64,000 nucleotides of DNA. It comes from 3107 sp965216225 (lineage in GTDB: Bacteria; Pseudomonadota; Alphaproteobacteria; Rhodobacterales; Rhodobacteraceae). The stretch lies in the NCBI GenBank assembly GCA_965216225.1, contig CBDCFF010000021.1, forward strand, positions 1-64,000. The letters are read 5' to 3'. The notes below the pieces were generated by a model that was given only the letters and a program-made list of their open reading frames with translations, was not told where the DNA came from and made no database searches. This document shows, piece by piece, positions 35,294 to 44,104 of the stretch. Position 1 is the stretch's first letter. Each line of letters begins with the position of its first letter. The position numbers were made by a program, and so were the translations under genes.

Positions 35294-36400
35294 TCACAGC
35301 TCTGCAGGGGGTTCGACCCCGTGGGCTACGAACAGATTGGTGAGGTCTTCAACCGTTTGATCAAGCAGCCCCGCGGCGCGGCGCGTCGAAACCCGCCCTT
35401 CGTCAACAGCAAGACCGATCACTTCCATGAACGGCTTGGAAAACAGGACGGGTACCTCTGCATCTCCCACATCGCGGCCATTGTTTCGGAGCGCCGCATC
35501 GTTCAGCGCTTTGGCACGAGCGGGCTTCAGTTCGCCGAGCGCCACCAGACGCCATTTCAGAGCAGATGCGGTCACCTGAAGCTCTTCTGCAGCGGCGTTC
35601 AGCTGTGAGATCAGTTCGTGGTCCTCGAGGCTCGCCCAGTCGCCAAACCTACCGAGGACGGCCTGCGGCATGAGAACAGCTGACGCAAAGTTATTCGCCA
35701 GTTGCTCGACGCGGTTCCCGCCGGTTTCCTTCGCTTCCTCGGAGTGCTCCGGTGGCATCGCGTCCCACGTGAGGATGTGAAACAGCTCATGCGCCAGGTC
35801 GAAGTGCCGACGGCCGACGACCTCTTTCCGGTTTATCAGTACGACGTCGAGCTCTGGCAGCCGACAAGCCGCACCCGAAATTCCTTCGAACGCATCGACC
35901 ACAAGCACCAGAATGTCAAGCTCGCGCTCCATCACCTCTGCGAGCCGCGCGGCGGGAACGTCACCTAGCTCGAACTCCGCCACAAACCGTTCGCCAGCCT
36001 CCATGGCATCCTCGAAGCTGGACCGCTTTGTCAGGCCGAGCGATTTGCGAAGCAGTGGGGCAGCGCGGCCTACCTGTGGCGCGATGGCGCGGAAAGCGGC
36101 GATCCAGCGACCGGCGTTTTGCTCGTAGCCATTCAGCACACCCGCACTGATATTCGTCTGCCGCCACGAGAAATGACCTTCACCAACCAGCATGAACGGG
36201 TCGGTGAAATATTCGAGCGTCGCTTCAAGCTTCTCGACAGCCAGCATCAGTTCGTCCGCCGTGACGCGACGCTCGCCGGTCTCGATAGCAGACACCGTCT
36301 GCCGGTCCTTGAAGCCGAAGATTTGCGTCAGGTCGTCCTGCGAGAGCTTTTTCTGCTCGCGCAGGGCCTTGATCCGCGCGCCGATGAGTTGTGTCGCCAT
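35294..36400 (-). CDS. XRE HTH fused to ImmA/IrrE metallopeptidase
   Basis: 368 residues. N-terminal XRE HTH (residues 7-65, ARIKALREQKKLSQDDL), central linker and a zinc-peptidase domain with HELFH (FDLAHELFHILTW, near residue 210) and a following Glu. Proteins of this layout are DNA-binding repressors or antitoxin-like controllers that can be switched by proteolysis. The operon partner is a PIN protein. A perfect palindrome 37-65 bases upstream of ATG 36400 is the likely operator. Confidence 0.9.
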   Translation of the reverse strand: MATQLIGARIKALREQKKLSQDDLTQIFGFKDRQTVSAIETGERRVTADELMLAVEKLEATLEYFTDPFMLVGEGHFSWRQTNISAGVLNGYEQNAGRWIAAFRAIAPQVGRAAPLLRKSLGLTKRSSFEDAMEAGERFVAEFELGDVPAARLAEVMERELDILVLVVDAFEGISGAACRLPELDVVLINRKEVVGRRHFDLAHELFHILTWDAMPPEHSEEAKETGGNRVEQLANNFASAVLMPQAVLGRFGDWASLEDHELISQLNAAAEELQVTASALKWRLVALGELKPARAKALNDAALRNNGRDVGDAEVPVLFSKPFMEVIGLAVDEGRVSTRRAAGLLDQTVEDLTNLFVAHGVEPPAEL

Positions 36401-36436
36401 GGTGTGCCTCCGTGGCGCTATATATTCTTGCGAATC

Positions 36437-36465
36437 CATGTTTGCAAGAATTTCTTGCAAACATG
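36437..36465. promoter_or_regulatory. Palindromic operator upstream of XRE-ImmA gene
   Basis: Perfect inverted repeat CATGTTTGCAAGAA - T - TTCTTGCAAACATG, 14-bp arms around one base. A further half-site-like TTCTTGC is at 36425-36431. Position just upstream of the XRE gene suggests autoregulation. Confidence 0.7.
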
Positions 36466-36468
36466 CCT

Positions 36469-36730
36469 CTATGCGACCCGCCCAGCCTCTTCGATCTGCG
36501 CGGCGCCAGCCTCCTCGAAGCAGTGATCGCCGCTGCTGAGAGAAAAACAGAAGGGGTCGGCAAGGACGCTGCCGATCCGCCGCATGTCGTCATGAAAGAG
36601 GTCAAGCGTCAGTGTCTCCGCAGCGCCTCGCTCGGCGTTGAACTCCACCCGGAAGCCTGCAAGAAGTGGACCTGTCGCGGATTTGTTCCGGTCACGGAGC
36701 TGAGGGTCTCGATTTACCTCGCCAATCCGG
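36469..36730 (-). pseudogene. C-terminal fragment of an unrecognised protein
   Basis: The minus strand has an open frame reading ...GEVNRDPQLRDRNKS...GFRVEFNAERGAAETLTLDLFHDDMRR... to a TAG at 36471-36469. Codon pattern looks real. It is cut on the upstream side by IS5 debris near 36730. It ends just before the operator of the XRE-ImmA operon and runs in the same direction, so it may have been the gene preceding that operon. Family not recognised. Confidence 0.4.
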
Positions 36731-36773
36731 TCTGAATCCGGTTCACTCCCGGCGCCTCGTGACAGGAGCGGCA

Positions 36774-37130
36774 GATGGTCGGACAGCCGGGATTTTTTGA
36801 CATGGATGACTGCCTGAAGCGGTCGAGCGATCCTGGTGATCAGTTGGAAGCCGACGCCCGTATGCCGGGGCGTTTCGAGATTTTCCGTGCGGGTCTTGTG
36901 AAGGCTCTGGCGTACTCGGACGGGTCCCGGACGCGAAGACCATTCGGGCGTTCCGCGAGCGTCTGACCAGGGCAGGCGCGATCGAGGGGCTTTCAGCCGA
37001 TTCGACGCCGCGCTGCACGAGGCCGGTTACATCGCGCCGCCCGACATCGCCATCCCGGGTTTCGGATACAAGGCGCATTCCGGCATCGACAAGCGTTTCC
37101 GGTTCATCCGGCGATGGGATGTCACCAGGG
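36774..37130 (+). pseudogene. IS5-family transposase remnant (second type)
   Basis: Starts MVGQPGFFDMDD, typical of an IS5-group transposase, continues about 60 residues, then jumps frames near 36950 and resumes with FRERLTRAGAIEGL and later IAIPGFGYKAHSGIDKRFRFIRRW. Large internal deletions. Non-functional. Confidence 0.75.
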
Positions 37131-37264
37131 TGTTGTCACGTTAACTGAAAAGCGAAGAAGAAGCCTGCAAGGCTGGTTTTTATGCGGCCCGAGCCGCCGC
37201 ATTCCAAGCGGCAAATGCTTCGAGGCGGTGATATCGAATTGTTGGTGCGGAGCGACGGCGGGCT

Positions 37265-37420
37265 GGAACGGAGAAACAATTTCGGATCGAAGAGTGGATT
37301 GATACGAACCGCTGCAAACTTCCCGGCGACCGATACCCCTGCATCGCCCTTTGCCGCTTTCGCAATGGCAAGTGGCTGTTCTCGGCCCGATTGTTGAGCC
37401 CCTTGTGTAATCGGTGTTCG
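37265..37420 (+). pseudogene. Second copy of the unrecognised coding fragment
   Basis: Reads EKQFRIEEWIDTNRC..., matching the fragment at 4480-4559, and continues CRFRNGKWLFSARLLS beyond the point where that copy is cut. No start codon or complete domain. It lies between IS5 debris and a primase remnant. Confidence 0.5.
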
Positions 37421-37429
37421 ACACCCGGA

Positions 37430-37534
37430 GCAATCTCGCGCTTGCGCGCGATCCCCCTGAGCTGATGATGTCAGCGCAAGGAAAATGGCGAGGAGCGCTT
37501 GCGCGCGCAATCTCGCGCTTGCGCGCGATCCCCC
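37430..37534. repeat. 30-bp direct repeats around an IS256-A sliver
   Basis: Identical 30-bp sequences at 37430-37459 and 37505-37534 (each contains CTCGCGCTTGCGCGCGATCC). Between them, 37460-37491 is a 32-bp exact piece of the IS256-A transposase gene (compare the reverse complement of 52791-52822) plus 13 bp. The repeats are rich in GCGC and would form hairpins. Confidence 0.85.
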
Positions 37535-37929
37535 TGCCAGAGGTGCTCAATGCACTCGGGTTCGAGCGCGACAAGGCCAAATGGAAGGCCGAGGAGTTCG
37601 CGATCTCCCTGACGCAGCTCCGGGTGGTAGATGGCGAGCACGACTTCACCGTCATCTCGGCATCAGGCATCACCCCGAAGCCCCGCCCCTGGTTCGCCAA
37701 GCTGGCGGCCGACGCCCGGCGCATCTGTGGCTACGACAATGACAAGTCGGGCGATCAGGCCGGTAGGTCGCTGCAAAGGCACGGGTTCGAATGTCTGCGC
37801 CCAACCGGAAAGGACTGGAACGATGATCTCAAGCAGGTCATTCGGGGCCAGGCACAGGCCGGAGGCAAAGATGCGGCACCACCCGCGCCCACGTCCGAGC
37901 CTGATAACACCCCATCCCCCTTCGACTGA
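37535..37929 (+). pseudogene. Toprim/DUF3991 plasmid-primase remnant
   Basis: The frame contains PEVLNALGFERDKAKWKAE, then a Toprim-like part: VISASGIT, CGYDNDKSGDQAG (the DxD-type acidic motif) and RPTGKDWNDDLK. The zinc and catalytic N-terminal parts are missing and the centre is shortened, so it is a relic of a plasmid- or ICE-borne relaxase-associated primase. It ends with a Pro-rich tail at 37929. Confidence 0.65.
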
Positions 37930-38099
37930 TCTCTGGACGTTTGCAACCCATTGTTTTGATTGAGTTCGTGGGTGGGTGGGGCCATAAATCTCGATCAGCT
38001 CGACCAGACAGAGATTTTGTTCTGATTTTGTTCCCGGGTTTCGGGGATCAAGAGGGCTGCGCCCGATCCGGCTGACGCCTTCCGAGGCTCGCGACCGCC

Positions 38100-38608
38100 G
38101 GCCCTGATGCGCGGCTGTACAGGAAACCCCCGGAACCCGGCGCGGCGCCGTGTTTCATGGGCCATGCGTTGATCGAGAGCCGTCACGGGCCGGTCGTTCA
38201 GGGCGACCTCACCCGGGCAGACGGCCATGCCGAACGCCGCGCCGCGCCGGATATGATCCACAGCCATTCGCCAGGCTCCACCCGGCGTCTGACACCCGGG
38301 GCGGACAAGGGCTCTGACAGCGCAGACTTCGTCCGTGATCTCCGGCAGGCCTGCGTGACGCCACACCTCGCCCGGGCGGCGCGATGGTTCGCCATCGACG
38401 GGCGACCACCCGGCACAAGGGCCATTCGCTGTCCCGGAAGCATCGCAAGCGGGTCGAGGAGGTCTTCGGCCGGGCCAAGATCGTCGGCGGCATGGCCCGG
38501 ATTGTCTGTCGCGGCGTCGAGCGGGTGAGATCCCGCTTCATCCTGACGATGATCGCCAACAACCTTGCAGGATTGCCCCGGCTGTTGGGCGTATGGGAAC
38601 GAAGATGA
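38100..38608 (+). pseudogene. IS5-family transposase, C-terminal remnant (third type)
   Basis: Two frames carry recognisable parts: ARLYRKPPG...GHALIESRHGPVVQGDLT near 38100-38210 and, after frame breaks, HSLSRKHRKRVEEVFGRAKIVGGMARIV to a stop at 38608. These are the second and third catalytic segments of an IS5 transposase. The N-terminus is missing. Confidence 0.78.
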
Positions 38609-38963
38609 CGGCCCAGGGCCCGATAGTGGCACGCCAGACTGGCCAGTCGGCCAGTGTGCTCCAGCAGCAGCCAGAATATCGTCCCGCCGCAGCGACTGTT
38701 TCAGCAGCCTGTTAGGCTAAACTGATGAAAAATCTCTGTATTTGGCGCGTGAAAACGCAATGTAAGCGACAAGCCAGAGCCGTTCCGAGTGCTGCCAATC
38801 CATGCCCAACACGACCAGAATCAAATTACTCCCGGATAAAAAAGCAAAGCCGATAGCTCAGTTCTCAAAGAAGCAAGGGGACCAACCCGAGATCGTTGAA
38901 TTCATATGTTGGGTATGGTAGGATAAAGTAAGGCAAAGTAGGACAATCGTGAAAGGCAACACG
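38609..38963. other. Non-coding gap before parDE
   Basis: 355 bp with lower GC than its surroundings. The first 100 bp are probably the right end of the IS5 remnant (TTTCAGCAGCCTGTTAG near 38700). Just before parD there are short direct repeats, TAGGATAAAG, TAAGGCAAAG and TAGGACAATC (38921-38949), a plausible ParD operator. Nothing else seen. Confidence 0.5.
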
Positions 38964-39200
38964 ATGATCAAGAAAAGCATCACCGTGACAGGCCAACAGG
39001 AAAACTGGATTCAGTCGCAGATCGCGACAGGACAGTATGCCTCTGACAGCGAAGTTATCCGCGAAGCGTTGCGGGAAAAGGAAATGCGTGTGGCTGAGAT
39101 CGAGATGCTGCGCGCAAAGCTGATCGCCTCGGAAGAGAGCGGCCTTGGCAGCCTGTCACCAGCCGAAATCCGTGCGGCGGTAAAGGCGCGCTTGAAATAG
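38964..39200 (+). CDS. parD: ParD-family antitoxin
   Basis: 78-residue ribbon-helix-helix antitoxin of the ParD/CC2985 group: KKSITVTGQQENWIQSQIATGQYASDSEVIREALR is the DNA-binding N-terminus, and the C-terminal part should wrap the toxin. ATG 38964 is preferred to the GTG at 38949 because the beta strand begins KKSITV. One base separates it from parE. Confidence 0.9.
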   Translation: MIKKSITVTGQQENWIQSQIATGQYASDSEVIREALREKEMRVAEIEMLRAKLIASEESGLGSLSPAEIRAAVKARLK

Positions 39201-39201
39201 G

Positions 39202-39495
39202 ATGAAGCGATACAAGCTGGCCATCACCAATGTTGCCGCACAGGACCTTGACGATCTCTATCGCGAAGGGTTTTCGGTCTGGGGCGAAACCCAGGCTGAC
39301 CGTTACTATGACGGCATCATGGCCAGGTTCGACCGTATCTGCGAAGAGCCGTTGATGTACCAAGCGGCGCCGGACATCCGTGAAGGCTACCGCCGCGGCG
39401 TCTACGAGAAACACTCAATTTATTTTGTCATCCTGGACGACAGCATTGAAATTCGTGCGGTCGTCAAACGGCAGGATATCTCGAAGCGCATTTGA
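39202..39495 (+). CDS. parE: ParE/RelE-family toxin
   Basis: 97-residue toxin of the ParE fold (AITNVAAQDLDDLYREG, YRRGVYEKHSIYFVILDD, VVKRQDISKRI). ParE toxins inhibit gyrase. Directly follows parD, so the pair is complete and likely active, which could stabilise this accessory region. Confidence 0.9.
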   Translation: MKRYKLAITNVAAQDLDDLYREGFSVWGETQADRYYDGIMARFDRICEEPLMYQAAPDIREGYRRGVYEKHSIYFVILDDSIEIRAVVKRQDISKRI

Positions 39496-39506
39496 TGCCT
39501 GCAATT

Positions 39507-41040
39507 AGTCCGGCCTGAACAACCCTTAGCAAATTGAAAATGCTTAGATAAAATGAGGTTTGATTAGGCGTAGATCGCAGGGTGGCGTATTATTCTTGCA
39601 GAAACCCTGCAATTTCGAGCCGTGATATGAAGCCAGGAAACCCGCCCGCTGATCATGACGACCTCCTGCGCTCCCGTTTGGTCGACATGATCGACATGCG
39701 CCATGAGTTGGTGAAGCTCGCTGCCCTGATTGACAGGGATGTCTTCGAACGGCAATGGCTCGGTTTTTTTCCGTCCCACACCGGTCGCCCCGCAACCTTG
39801 ACGCGCCTGATCGCTGGACCCTTTACCTTCAACATGCCTTTGCACTTTCGGACGAGGCTGTCGTGGCCCGCTGGGCCGAGAACCCGTATTGGCAGCATTT
39901 CTGCGGCGAGACGTTCTTTCAGCATCGCCTGTCGCTTGATCCTTCGTCACTGACCCGCTGGCGCAACCGGATCGGCAAGGAAGGGGTTGAATGGATGCTG
40001 ACCCAGACCATTGAGGCCGGAAAGTGTGCCGGGCTGGTGAAAGGCAACGACCTCAAGAGGGTCACGGTGGACACAACAGTGATGGAAAAGAACATCGCTC
40101 ATCCCACCGATGCCCGGCTGTATGAGCCGGCACGTCGCAAGCTGGTCGGACTGGCCCGTGAGGCCGGGATCGCGCTTCGCCAGAATTACAACCGCCTCGC
40201 ACCCCGGCTGACTGGCCAGGTCGGACGCTATGCCCATGCCCGCCAGTTCAAGCGGATGCGCAAGGCACTACGCAAGGCACTGTGCAAGGCACTGCGCAGG
40301 CTCAAGGGCTACACCGGTCGCGTGCTGCGCGACATTGAACGGCAGTTGGACAAGGTTCCGGAAGGGGCGCTGAGGACGCGCCTGGTGGAGATGATCGCGC
40401 TGGTGAACCGGCTGCTGGCCCGGAAACTGAAAGACCGCAAGAAGCTCTACTCTCTGCATGAGCCAGCGGTGGACTGCATCTCAAAAGGAAAGGCGCACAA
40501 GCGCTACGAGTTCGGCACCAAGGTCAGCGTGACCACGACCAACAGGGGGGGACTTCGTGGTCGGGATGCGGGCGCTGCCGGGCAATCCCTATGACGGCCA
40601 CACGTTGGCAGGGGCCTTGGAACAGGTCGAGAACTTGACTGACCAGAAACCGGAGTTCGCCTTTGTGGATCGTGGATATCGCGGCCATGGCGTTGAGAAC
40701 GTGAAGGTTTACATCAGCGGCGCACGGCGCGGCGTCACCAGGACGATTGCCAAACTCCTGCGACGGCGTAGCGCTATCGAACCAATGATCGGCCACATGA
40801 AAACCGACGGGCGCCTGACGCGATGTCCGCTCAAAGGCACCGAGGGCGACGCGCTCTTCGCGGTGCTCTGCGGCTGCGGCCATAACATCCGAATGATCCT
40901 GAGGCACCTGAGAGCCGTTTTGCGCCAACTGATCTGGCTGATCAGCAGGCTCTGTCAGATCATCAATGTGGAAATGGGCCCTGCCAGAATGGATCAGTTC
41001 AACAAAATGCCTGCCTGAAGCCGTTGTTCAGGTCGGACTC
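39507..41040 (+). mobile_element. IS5/IS1182-like element
   Basis: Bounded by inverted repeats GTCCGGCCTGAACAAC (left, about 39508) and GTTGTTCAGGTCGGAC (right, to about 41040). It contains one transposase gene with two frameshifts. It lies between parE and leuC. Confidence 0.8.
39627..41018 (+). pseudogene. IS5/IS1182-like transposase, two frameshifts
   Basis: Starts MKPGNPPADHDDLLRSRLVDMI (ATG 39627). It shifts frame near 39800 (before LYLQHAFALSDEAVV) and again at a run of seven G at 40544-40550 (TTNRGG to FVVGMRALPGNPYDGH). The second break is explained by one extra G. The DDE motifs (VTVDTTVMEKN, VDRGYRGHG, RRSAIEPMIGHMK) are otherwise intact. Confidence 0.85.
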
Positions 41041-41228
41041 ATTAGCACATACTATATAAACAAGCGGCCCTACGCAAGCGCAGAGCCGCCTTGGGCGCTC
41101 ACCAAAAGTCGGCCCAATCGGACGATCATTGTGAGCAGGTTCAGGAAACACATAAATGTGTCATTTGCAAGACATAATGCATCATTCCGTGCATTATATA
41201 TCTGCATACCACACTCCGGTATCGGGCT

Positions 41229-42632
41229 CTACATCATCTCCCTTACATCGGTCAGCCTGCCGGTCACGGCGGCGGCGGCGGCCATGGCGGGGCTCATCAG
41301 GTGGGTGCGGCCGCCACGGCCCTGGCGGCCCTCGAAGTTGCGGTTCGAGGTCGCGGCGCAGCGTTCGCCGGGGCTCAGCTGGTCGGGGTTCATGGCAAGG
41401 CACATGGAACAGCCCGCAAGGCGCCATTCGAAACCGGCGGCCCTGAAGATGTCGGCGAGGCCCTCTTCTTCCGCCTGCGCCCGCACCAGGCCGGAGCCCG
41501 GCACGACCATGGCGCGCAGGCCGTCCCTGATCTTCCTGTCCTTCAGAATCCCGGCAGCGGCGCGCAAATCCTCGATCCGGCCATTCGTGCAGGAACCGAT
41601 GAAAACCGTGTCGATCTCTATTTCATCAAGCGGCGTACCGGGTTTCAGATCCATATATTCCAGCGAGCGGCGGACAGCGCCGACCTTGCCGCCCTCGAAA
41701 TCTTCGGGGCCGGGCACGGTTGCGGTGATCGGCAGCACGTCTTCGGGCGAGGTGCCCCAGGTAACGACCGGGGCGATGTCCCCGGCACGGATGGTCACGA
41801 CCCTGTCCCAATGCGCGGCGTCGTCGGAACAGAGCGTTTTCCACCAGCCGAGCGCCGCTTCCCATTGCGCGCCTTTCGGGGCATGGGGGCGGCCCCTGAC
41901 ATAATCGAAGGTGGTTTCATCCGGGGCGATGATCCCGGCCCGCGCGCCGCCCTCGATGGCCATGTTGCAGACGGTCATCCGGCCTTCCATGGACAGCTCG
42001 CGGATCGCTTCGCCGCAATATTCGATCACATGGCCAGTGCCGCCCGCGGCGCCGGTCCTGCCGATGACCGACAGGGTGATGTCCTTGGCGGTCACGCCCG
42101 GACGCAGCCTGCCGGTGATCTCCACCTTCATGTTTCTGGATTTCTTCTGGATCAGCGTCTGCGTCGCCAGCACATGCTCCACCTCCGACGTGCCGATGCC
42201 GTGGGCCAGCGCACCAAAGGCGCCGTGGGTGGCGGTGTGCGAGTCGCCGCAGACAACGGTCATGCCCGGCAATGTCCAGCCCTGTTCGGGGCCGACGATA
42301 TGCACGATGCCCTGACGGACATCGTTGACCGGGTAATAGTGGATGCCGAAATCCCTGGCGTTCCTGTCAAGCGCCTCGACCTGAATGCGGGATTCCTCAT
42401 TGTCGATGCCGTTCACGCGATCGGGCGTGGTGGGCACGTTATGGTCCGGCACGGCGATGGTCTTTTCCGGGGCGCGCACCTTGCGGCCCGCCATGCGCAG
42501 CCCCTCGAAAGCCTGCGGGCTGGTGACTTCATGCACCAGATGGCGGTCGATATAAAGCAGGCAGGTGCCGTCATCCGCCTCATGCGCCACATGCGCATCC
42601 CAGATCTTGTCATAGAGTGTCTTGGGGGACAT
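41229..42632 (-). CDS. leuC: 3-isopropylmalate dehydratase large subunit
   Basis: 467-residue aconitase-superfamily protein of leucine synthesis. [4Fe-4S] cysteines are in FIGSCTNGR near residue 350 and GCSMCLAMN near 410-413. Full length. Start ATG 42632 with GAGAGGACC upstream; longer in-frame extension to 42752 lacks a ribosome site. It needs the small subunit LeuD, usually the next gene, but the next DNA here is 188 bp of unassigned sequence and an IS element. Confidence 0.95.
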   Translation of the reverse strand: MSPKTLYDKIWDAHVAHEADDGTCLLYIDRHLVHEVTSPQAFEGLRMAGRKVRAPEKTIAVPDHNVPTTPDRVNGIDNEESRIQVEALDRNARDFGIHYYPVNDVRQGIVHIVGPEQGWTLPGMTVVCGDSHTATHGAFGALAHGIGTSEVEHVLATQTLIQKKSRNMKVEITGRLRPGVTAKDITLSVIGRTGAAGGTGHVIEYCGEAIRELSMEGRMTVCNMAIEGGARAGIIAPDETTFDYVRGRPHAPKGAQWEAALGWWKTLCSDDAAHWDRVVTIRAGDIAPVVTWGTSPEDVLPITATVPGPEDFEGGKVGAVRRSLEYMDLKPGTPLDEIEIDTVFIGSCTNGRIEDLRAAAGILKDRKIRDGLRAMVVPGSGLVRAQAEEEGLADIFRAAGFEWRLAGCSMCLAMNPDQLSPGERCAATSNRNFEGRQGRGGRTHLMSPAMAAAAAVTGRLTDVREMM

Positions 42633-42938
42633 CGGTCCTCTCCCATTTGCGTGTTTGAATATCCAGTGGCGAAACGGTGCGGAAGCGCGCGCGCCTTGCG
42701 CGGGCCTCATGGCCCGGCGCTGATCGCAAGCGACTGACCGTGGAATCGCCAAGGCAGAAAGGCCCGGTCGTCAATATCGTGGATGCGTTTCATGGGCCTG
42801 CCTTACACCCGTTCGGGGATTCCATCAAGCGCCGGGGGGGGGCGGGTTTGACGATCCCCGGCCAGAGGGCGGCCAGAGGGCGAAATGTGACCGGAATGTC
42901 ACGATCCCGTCAGGCGACATTGAGACTTCGCAATCCCG
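42633..42938. other. Divergent promoter region between leuC and rsfS
   Basis: 306 bp without a gene. It contains a run of eight G at 42833-42840. Promoters for leuC (leftward) and rsfS (rightward) must lie here or nearby, but I cannot point to clear -35/-10 boxes. Confidence 0.4.
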
Positions 42939-43421
42939 GTGCTATCCTTCAATCATGCCCTGCGCCGGGGCGTCATTCGGCGCGATGGAAAGGAGGACAC
43001 GGTTCTGTCATATGCTGCAAGCGTGGCTGTCGGTACAGCCGCTGAACATGCCCGGATTGCGGGCGTTACAGCAGGATATTCAGGCGAGGAACTGCTTGAG
43101 CGCATCCTGACCTCTCTGACAGAAGACAAGGCCGAAGAGATCGTGCGGATCGACCTGCGCGGCAAGTCGGGCATTGCCGATTACATGGTGATATGCTCCG
43201 GCCGGTCATCCCGTCAGGTGACGGCAATCTCGGAACGTCTGGCCGACAATCTGAAGCAGGACGCGGGCGTTCTGTCGAAGATGGAAGGCAAGGATCAGGG
43301 CGATTGGGTTCTGATCGACACCGGCGACGTGATCGTTCATGTCTTCCGCCCCGAGGTGCGGGAGTTCTATCAGTTGGAGAAGATGTGGCTTGTTGGCCCT
43401 GCTGCGGCGGATCGGGCCTGA
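42939..43421 (+). CDS. rsfS: Ribosome silencing factor RsfS
   Basis: RsfS (Iojap/YbeB) binds uL14 and blocks subunit joining in starvation. The domain runs from LLERILTSLTEDKAEEIVRIDL through SRQVTAISERLADNLKQ to DVIVHVFRPEVREFYQLEKMW. The start is uncertain: the open frame begins with GTG 42939, but GTG 43023 gives a 132-residue protein closer to the family length. The best Shine-Dalgarno-like sequence (AAAGGAGG, 42990-42997) fits neither exactly. Followed 10 bases later by rlmH. Confidence 0.88.
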   Translation: MLSFNHALRRGVIRRDGKEDTVLSYAASVAVGTAAEHARIAGVTAGYSGEELLERILTSLTEDKAEEIVRIDLRGKSGIADYMVICSGRSSRQVTAISERLADNLKQDAGVLSKMEGKDQGDWVLIDTGDVIVHVFRPEVREFYQLEKMWLVGPAAADRA

Positions 43422-43431
43422 TCCCCGGCGC

Positions 43432-43902
43432 ATGAGAGTTCACATCTGCGCGGTGGGTCGCCTGAGGGCGGGGCCTGAACGCGACCTGATCGGCGATTAT
43501 CAGACCCGGTTCGACCGGACAGGGCGCGCCTTGGGGCTGGGACCGCTGAACATTCACGAAGTCGAAGACCGGAAGGGCGGCGGCACAGAGGCCGAGGCCG
43601 CCCTGTTGCGGCGCGCCATTCCCGGCGGCGCGCTGATCTGCGTGATGGACGAGCGCGGGCGGGTGATGACCTCGCCCGATTTCGCAGGGCAGCTTGGCCG
43701 CTGGCGCGATGGCGGTCGGGGCGATGTCGCCTTTGTCATTGGCGGGGCCGGCGGAATTGCCCCCGCCCTGCGGACCGGGGCCGATTTCGCGCTCGGCTTC
43801 GGCGCGATGGTCTGGCCCCACATGCTGGCCCGCGTGATGCTGTGCGAACAGCTCTACCGTGCGGCGACCATTCTGGCGGGCGGCCCGTATCACCGGGCGT
43901 AG
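43432..43902 (+). CDS. rlmH: 23S rRNA (pseudouridine1915-N3)-methyltransferase RlmH
   Basis: 156-residue SPOUT methyltransferase. SAM-binding FVIGGAGG near residue 103 and the C-terminal MVWPHMLARVMLCEQLYRA. Modifies helix 69 of the large ribosomal subunit. Its usual place right after rsfS is conserved. Start ATG 43432. Confidence 0.94.
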   Translation: MRVHICAVGRLRAGPERDLIGDYQTRFDRTGRALGLGPLNIHEVEDRKGGGTEAEAALLRRAIPGGALICVMDERGRVMTSPDFAGQLGRWRDGGRGDVAFVIGGAGGIAPALRTGADFALGFGAMVWPHMLARVMLCEQLYRAATILAGGPYHRA

Positions 43903-44104
43903 GCCCTTTCGGTCGGCGGTATCCGCAGGCAAGGCTCAACTGCCATGCGCCATGCGCGCAAACCCCGGCGGGGCGAGACCGGAGCAGCCCAAGGCCCGGT
44001 TCGCGGATATTCCGCGCCAATCCGTGCGTCTTGCATCGCCGACAGGCGTTGCCCTTCCCCACGCGCCCCCTTAGACAGGGGCAGGGCAGTTGCAGGGCCG
44101 ATCC

